Origin: Longimicrobiaceae bacterium | GTDB lineage: Bacteria > Gemmatimonadota > Gemmatimonadetes > Longimicrobiales > Longimicrobiaceae | Direction of reading: 5' to 3' | DNA length: 56,017 nt | NCBI GenBank assembly: GCA_036375715.1 | Contig: DASVBS010000046.1 | Coordinates: 1-56,017 of the forward strand | Shown here: piece after piece, positions 52,227 to 56,017 of the stretch | Layout: each line of letters begins with the position of its first letter | Position numbering within the stretch: position 1 is the first letter of the stretch | The notes under the pieces: model-generated | Told to the model about the DNA's origin: nothing | Database searches by the model: none | What the model saw: the letters and a program-made list of their open reading frames with translations, nothing else | Translations under genes and position numbers: made by a program

Positions 52227-55200
52227 TCAGAATCCGATGCTCGTGCCGAACGAGATCGTGCGCGTCTGCGGATACACGGTTCCGCGGCCGCTCGGGAACT
52301 CCGGATCGAGCAGCAGGTCCTGGTCGGTGAACGTCAGGAGATTCTGACCGGAGATGTAGATCCTCATCCGGTCGATCCTCAGCCGCTCCGTGACCGACAG
52401 CGGCAGGGTGTAGCCGATCTGGGCGTTGCGCAGCTTGATGTACGAAGCGTCCTGCACCCAGAAGGAGTTCCGGTCACCGAAGTTGTGGTGCACCTGGAGC
52501 GCCGGCTTGGGCATGCGTGCATGCGGATCGGGGTTGTCCGGCGTCCAGCGGTCGAGCCACGCCTCGGTGGTGAAATTCTCCCACACGGGCCCCTCTACCA
52601 GCGCGCCCTCGAGGTACGCGTCCACCTTCAGCACGCCCTGAAAGAACGCGCTCACGTCGAAGCCTTTCCAGCTGGCGGCGAGGTTCGAGCCGACGGTGTA
52701 GCGAGGCAGATCGTTGCCGACCACCGTGCGATCGTCGGCGTTGATGATGCCGTCGTTGTTCTGATCGACGAACTTGATGTCGCCCGGCCCGGTGAGCGGG
52801 TTCTGCTGGGCGTGAGCATCCACCTCGGCCTGGTCCACGAAGAGACCATCCGCCTCGTACGCCCACATCGTCCCCAGCGGCAGGCCTTCCTGGATGATGA
52901 AGACGCCGTTGATGTAGGGTCCAGTGCCCTTGAGATCGAGGACCTTGTTCTTGTTGTCCGAGAGATTGAACCCCAGCGAGTAGCTACCGTCTCGGAAGGT
53001 GTCCTGCCAGTTGAGGGCCGCCTCCCAGCCGCGGTTCTCGATGGAGCCGGCGTTCTGGGTGGGCTCACCCAGGCCCATGATGTCCGGGATGGGGAGCTCG
53101 ATGAGGTTGCCAGTCGTCACCTTCCGATAGATGTCTCCGATGAAGCTGAGGCGGCCATCGAACAGGGAGATGTCGATGCCGAAGTCCGTCATCTCCGTGG
53201 TCTCCCAGGAGATGTCGCGGTTGGCGAGATCTTCCTTGGCGGCGCCCGGAGTAAGGGTGCTGCCGAAGAGGTAATCCCGGCCGAATTCGATGCTACCGAA
53301 GTAGCGATAGAGGCCGATGTTCTGGTTCCCCATCTCACCCCAGGAGGCGCGCAGCTTCAGCTCGTTCACCCAGGGAACGTTGAAGAAGTGCTCCTGTGAG
53401 ATGCGCCATGCGCCGGAGACGGAGGGGAAGAAGCCGAAGCGATTCCCCTCGGCGAAGCGGCTCGAACCGTCGTAGCGGGCACTCAGCTCGAGCAGGTAGC
53501 GGTCGTCGAAGCCATAAGACAGGCGTCCGAAACCCGAGCGGAGCCGCCAGGCCTCGGAGGTGCCCCAGTTGCCGTCGCGGCTCGCATCGCCGGCGTTGAT
53601 CTCCTGCAGCTCGTTGCTGTAGAAGACGTCGCGGTCGGCGCGGATCTCGTCCCAGTCGAACTGTGTCTGGTCGTATCCGAGGGTGGCCGAGACGCTGTGG
53701 CGGTCGAAGGTGCGATCGAGGTCGAGTTGTCCCCGGAGGTAGTACTCACGGGTGGTCGACTTGCGGCGGTCGAGCCGGTTGGTGTCGATCGACCTGCGCA
53801 CGATCGAGGGGTCGAAGAAGTCACGGAACTCCGCCTGGTTGCGCCAGTAGGCGTAGTCCCAGTTGTCCACGTCCGCCGAAGCCTGGGTGCGCACCGCCAG
53901 CCAGTCGAAGAGCTGGTAGTCCGCCTTGGTGTTCAGCGTCCCGTGATAGGTGGTGCGGTCGACCGTACCCCACGCCTCGGCGTAGGCCAGCGGGTTGTGG
54001 TTGTTGCGGCTCCAGCCATAGGTGCCGTCCGGGTACTTCGCCATCACCGTGGGAGGCGTGTCGTGGAAGGCCCGGAAGTACACCTCTCCCTGGTTGCTCG
54101 ACTCCTCGTACCAGTTGCGCCGCAGGGCGAGGTCGGCGCCGGCGGTGAGCCGGCTGGTCAAGTTGAAGTCGGTGTTCAGCCGCAGCCCGTACCGATTGGC
54201 CGCGGTGTTCGGCAGCATCCCATCCTGGTCGAAGTAGTTCAGGGAGAGATTGAAGCGCGCGAGATCGTTGCCGCCGACCACGCCCAGGGTGTGGTCCATG
54301 ATCGGGGCAGGGTCGTAGAGCACGTCGATCCAGTCGGTCCACGGATACTGCAGCGGGTCGACGCTCGGATCGCCGCGCAGCGCCTTCTCGGTATTGGAGA
54401 TGTACTCCTCGCTGTAGAAGTTGGGCGGCTGCCCGGCATTGACGCGCGCCTCGTTGATGAGCGTGAGGTAGTCCCGCGGGCCGACCGCCTTCGGCATCGT
54501 GCCCACGCCCTGGATGCCGTAGTAGCCGTCATAGGTGACCTGAAGCCGCCCGGTGGCGGTGCCGCGCTTGGTGGTGATCAGGATCACCCCATTCGCGGCT
54601 CGCGAGCCGTAGATGGCGGCGGACGAAGCGTCCTTCAGCACCGAGATGCTGGCGATGTCGAGGGGGTTGATCTGGTTGATGTCGCCCTCGATGCCGTCGA
54701 TCAGGACGAGCGGGGTGGTGCTGTTCTGGATCGATCCGCGGCCGCGGATGTTGAACTGGATCGACTGGGCGCCCGGCTGCGAGGAGCGCTGGATCACCGT
54801 CAGCCCGGGCGTGGTCCCGGCGAGCGCCTCGGTGATCCGGGCGATCGGCCGCGACTCGAGCTGTTCGGTGGAGACGCTGGCCACCGCTCCGGTGATGTCG
54901 GCGCGGCGTTGCGTGCCATATCCGACCGCCACCACGCCCTCCAGCTCCACTGCGGAAGAGGTGAGCTGGAAGTTCTGCTCCACTGCCTGCCCGGCCGCTA
55001 TCGTGACCGTGGCCTCCTGCTCCGTGTAGCCGATGAGCACCGCGCGGATCGTGCGCTGGCCTGGCTGGACGCCGGAGATGGTGTAGCGACCATCCTGTCC
55101 CGAGAGCGCGCCCGCGGCCGTCCCGACTACCGAAATACTGGCCCCGGCCAGAGGCTGTCCGTTCTCGTCCGTCACCGTCCCGAACACCTGCCCCGTCACC

Positions 55201-55286
55201 TGCGCCGCCGTGGCCGATGGCACAGCGATCAACGCCGTAGCCGTCAGCGCGAGCAGCCTACCTCGCACGGACTGGAGTGGACTCAT
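52227..55286 (-). CDS. SusC/RagA-family TonB-linked outer-membrane transporter (pair 2)
   Basis: 1019 residues. After a signal peptide (about residues 1-28) come the regulatory Ig-like domain (GTVTDENGQPLAGASISVVG, GVQPGQRTIRAVLIGY), the plug (VAVGYGTQRRADITGAVAS, IYGSRAANGVILITTK), and a barrel with closing ISFGTSIGF. Both SusC proteins share the plug signature but differ widely in the barrel loops. It should form the transport channel with the SusD encoded downstream. No sigma or anti-sigma gene lies beside either pair, so regulation is not by a local ECF/FecR system within the window. Confidence 0.95.
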   Translation of the reverse strand: MSPLQSVRGRLLALTATALIAVPSATAAQVTGQVFGTVTDENGQPLAGASISVVGTAAGALSGQDGRYTISGVQPGQRTIRAVLIGYTEQEATVTIAAGQAVEQNFQLTSSAVELEGVVAVGYGTQRRADITGAVASVSTEQLESRPIARITEALAGTTPGLTVIQRSSQPGAQSIQFNIRGRGSIQNSTTPLVLIDGIEGDINQINPLDIASISVLKDASSAAIYGSRAANGVILITTKRGTATGRLQVTYDGYYGIQGVGTMPKAVGPRDYLTLINEARVNAGQPPNFYSEEYISNTEKALRGDPSVDPLQYPWTDWIDVLYDPAPIMDHTLGVVGGNDLARFNLSLNYFDQDGMLPNTAANRYGLRLNTDFNLTSRLTAGADLALRRNWYEESSNQGEVYFRAFHDTPPTVMAKYPDGTYGWSRNNHNPLAYAEAWGTVDRTTYHGTLNTKADYQLFDWLAVRTQASADVDNWDYAYWRNQAEFRDFFDPSIVRRSIDTNRLDRRKSTTREYYLRGQLDLDRTFDRHSVSATLGYDQTQFDWDEIRADRDVFYSNELQEINAGDASRDGNWGTSEAWRLRSGFGRLSYGFDDRYLLELSARYDGSSRFAEGNRFGFFPSVSGAWRISQEHFFNVPWVNELKLRASWGEMGNQNIGLYRYFGSIEFGRDYLFGSTLTPGAAKEDLANRDISWETTEMTDFGIDISLFDGRLSFIGDIYRKVTTGNLIELPIPDIMGLGEPTQNAGSIENRGWEAALNWQDTFRDGSYSLGFNLSDNKNKVLDLKGTGPYINGVFIIQEGLPLGTMWAYEADGLFVDQAEVDAHAQQNPLTGPGDIKFVDQNNDGIINADDRTVVGNDLPRYTVGSNLAASWKGFDVSAFFQGVLKVDAYLEGALVEGPVWENFTTEAWLDRWTPDNPDPHARMPKPALQVHHNFGDRNSFWVQDASYIKLRNAQIGYTLPLSVTERLRIDRMRIYISGQNLLTFTDQDLLLDPEFPSGRGTVYPQTRTISFGTSIGF

Positions 55287-55742
55287 TCTGCACCTCCAGG
55301 GGAAGGAAAACGCCCCACCGCGCCTGGGCCGGATGGTCCGGGACGCCGGGGGCGTGGGTTCGGGCGCGTGCGAGCGCCCGGCGGGAGACGGAGGGATTAA
55401 ACCAGCAGGACCGCGGAGGGGCTCCGACGGTGGCCGTGGTCATGGTTGCTGGAAGAGCGATCGCGTCGGCCCGCGGGGGCCGGCGTGTGGAGGCGCGGCA
55501 CCGGAGCAGGAGCGCTCCGGCAGGTACACTGCACCGGACTTTCGGCTGCGGCCGACGGCGCGGCCGCCTGACACTTACCGAATACCGAGCTTATCGTGCA
55601 CGCCGCGGCGTCTCGTCTCCACTTGGGGAAGGGGTGGCGGGAGCCGTGGTGGAAGTGCCGGTGGGCTTTGTTCCATCGATATCGTTGGAACCAGGGGAAG
55701 TCAAGGGGCAGGGGAGGTGGGGCAGGGGTGGGGGAGGTTGCG
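55287..55742. other. Region upstream of susC (pair 2), G-rich toward its right end
   Basis: 456 bases. Presumed promoter region of the second susCD pair on the minus strand; no strong hexamers found. From about 55685 the plus strand becomes markedly G-rich (runs such as GGGGCAGGGG) and merges into the octamer array at 55743. Open frames in it are low complexity and not convincing. Confidence 0.45.
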
Positions 55743-55782
55743 GGACAAGGAGACAAGGAGAAGAGGAGACAAGGAGGAACGG
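55743..55782 (+). repeat. Octamer array, ACAAGG family, single arm
   Basis: Five in-phase 8-mers: GGACAAGG 55743-55750, AGACAAGG 55751-55758, AGAAGAGG 55759-55766, AGACAAGG 55767-55774, AGGAACGG 55775-55782. The closing unit resembles the GTGAACGG cap at 6992-6999 and 50441-50448. No facing arm is visible before the IS481 sequence begins. Confidence 0.65.
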
Positions 55783-55809
55783 GCCAGCGGGTGCAGACGC
55801 AGCGAGGGT

Positions 55810-56017
55810 ACAGACCGGCCACATAGGTAACAGTTTAAACCGGGCACATAGGTAACACACAGCGCAAACTAGAGCACCCCGAACTTGGAGGTGCTCGATG
55901 CCCTGGAGTGAGACCTGCCCGATGGAAGAGCGAGCGCGGTTTGTACTCGAGGCTCTCGAGGGCTGGACCTCGATGAGCGAGATCTGCCAGAAGTTCGGGA
56001 TCAGTCGGCGGATTGGT
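55810..56017 (+). mobile_element. IS481-family insertion sequence, left end (cut by window)
   Basis: The 13-base word CACATAGGTAACA occurs as direct copies at 55820-55832 and 55845-55857, the kind of double end-motif seen at IS481-family termini. The transposase start follows at 55898. The exact outer tip and any target duplication cannot be fixed without the right end. Confidence 0.75.
55898..56017 (+). CDS. IS481-family transposase, N-terminal fragment (cut by window)
   Basis: 40 codons before the window ends. The start MPWSETCPMEERARFVLEAL and the helix-turn-helix stretch MSEICQKFGISRR match the conserved N terminus of IS481-type DDE transposases. The catalytic DDE core lies beyond the window, so integrity cannot be judged. 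Confidence 0.85.
   Translation, partial: MPWSETCPMEERARFVLEALEGWTSMSEICQKFGISRRIG

Noticed and set aside
53697-55400. 567-codon plus-strand open frame over the second susC
   Set aside because: Antisense to the SusC gene with clear domains; no motif in the product.

Overview
The window is about 56 kb of high-GC bacterial DNA. It combines an ordinary information-processing operon (ffh-rpsP-rimM-trmD-rplS-rnhB) with two SusC/SusD glycan-uptake pairs, exported cytochrome c-linked sugar oxidoreductases, Tat-exported enzymes and many lipoproteins. SusC/SusD systems in a high-GC genome, together with PQQ-type dehydrogenases and HEAT/cytochrome fusions, suggest a Gemmatimonadota-like organism. That assignment is inference from gene content, not from a marker-gene comparison.

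Layout. 1-7 kb: 3' end of ffh, rpsP (with a long Ala/Glu-rich tail), rimM, trmD, rplS, rnhB, a small membrane protein and tex. About 7.1 kb: tRNA-Lys(UUU). 7.4-11.9 kb: a CPBP membrane protease facing a run with cyclopropane fatty-acid synthase, a 2Fe-2S thioredoxin-fold ferredoxin, a bacterial PH-domain protein and small proteins. 11.9-14.4 kb: a GMC oxidoreductase with its small Tat-exported partner. 14.6-18.9 kb: a broken PadR regulator, a membrane protein with a frameshift at a G run, a VOC protein and several small unknowns. 19-25 kb: a GH43 arabinanase and an enolase-superfamily sugar-acid dehydratase, divergent from a 1112-residue beta-propeller/HEAT/cytochrome c lipoprotein. 26-34.7 kb: an SGNH hydrolase, then two related PQQ-sugar-dehydrogenase/PKD/cytochrome c lipoproteins that bracket a DUF1080 protein and a SUMF1-fold protein. 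34.8-42.6 kb: pentapeptide-repeat protein, YceI, envelope proteins, a helix-hairpin-helix lipoprotein, 2-dehydro-3-deoxygalactonokinase and a Tat-exported Gfo/Idh/MocA oxidoreductase. 43.5-55.3 kb: two susCD pairs on the minus strand with a GH30 (endo-beta-1,6-galactanase-like) gene between them. The right edge cuts an IS481-family transposase.

How the genes fit together. GH30, GH43, two SusCD pairs, a galactonate-dehydratase-like enzyme and a KDGal kinase point to use of an arabinose/galactose-rich plant glycan such as type II arabinogalactan. Several genes (GMC plus small subunit, DUF1080, Gfo/Idh/MocA) also match the 3-keto-sugar oxidative route of glycoside cleavage. The three cytochrome-bearing lipoproteins could receive electrons from periplasmic sugar oxidation. 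These links are inferred.

The most unusual signal lies between genes. At least six intergenic loci carry short direct repeats of 7 or 8 bases arranged as two facing arms (an inverted repeat) around a non-repeated core. The unit sequence differs between loci (TATCCGN, GAAGCTA, GTGACAAG, ATTACGA, CACGGAGG-type), but the architecture is the same. The arms abut, or even supply, the stop codons of neighbouring genes. The octamer family ends in the same cap unit at separate loci. I know of no described system that unites these families.
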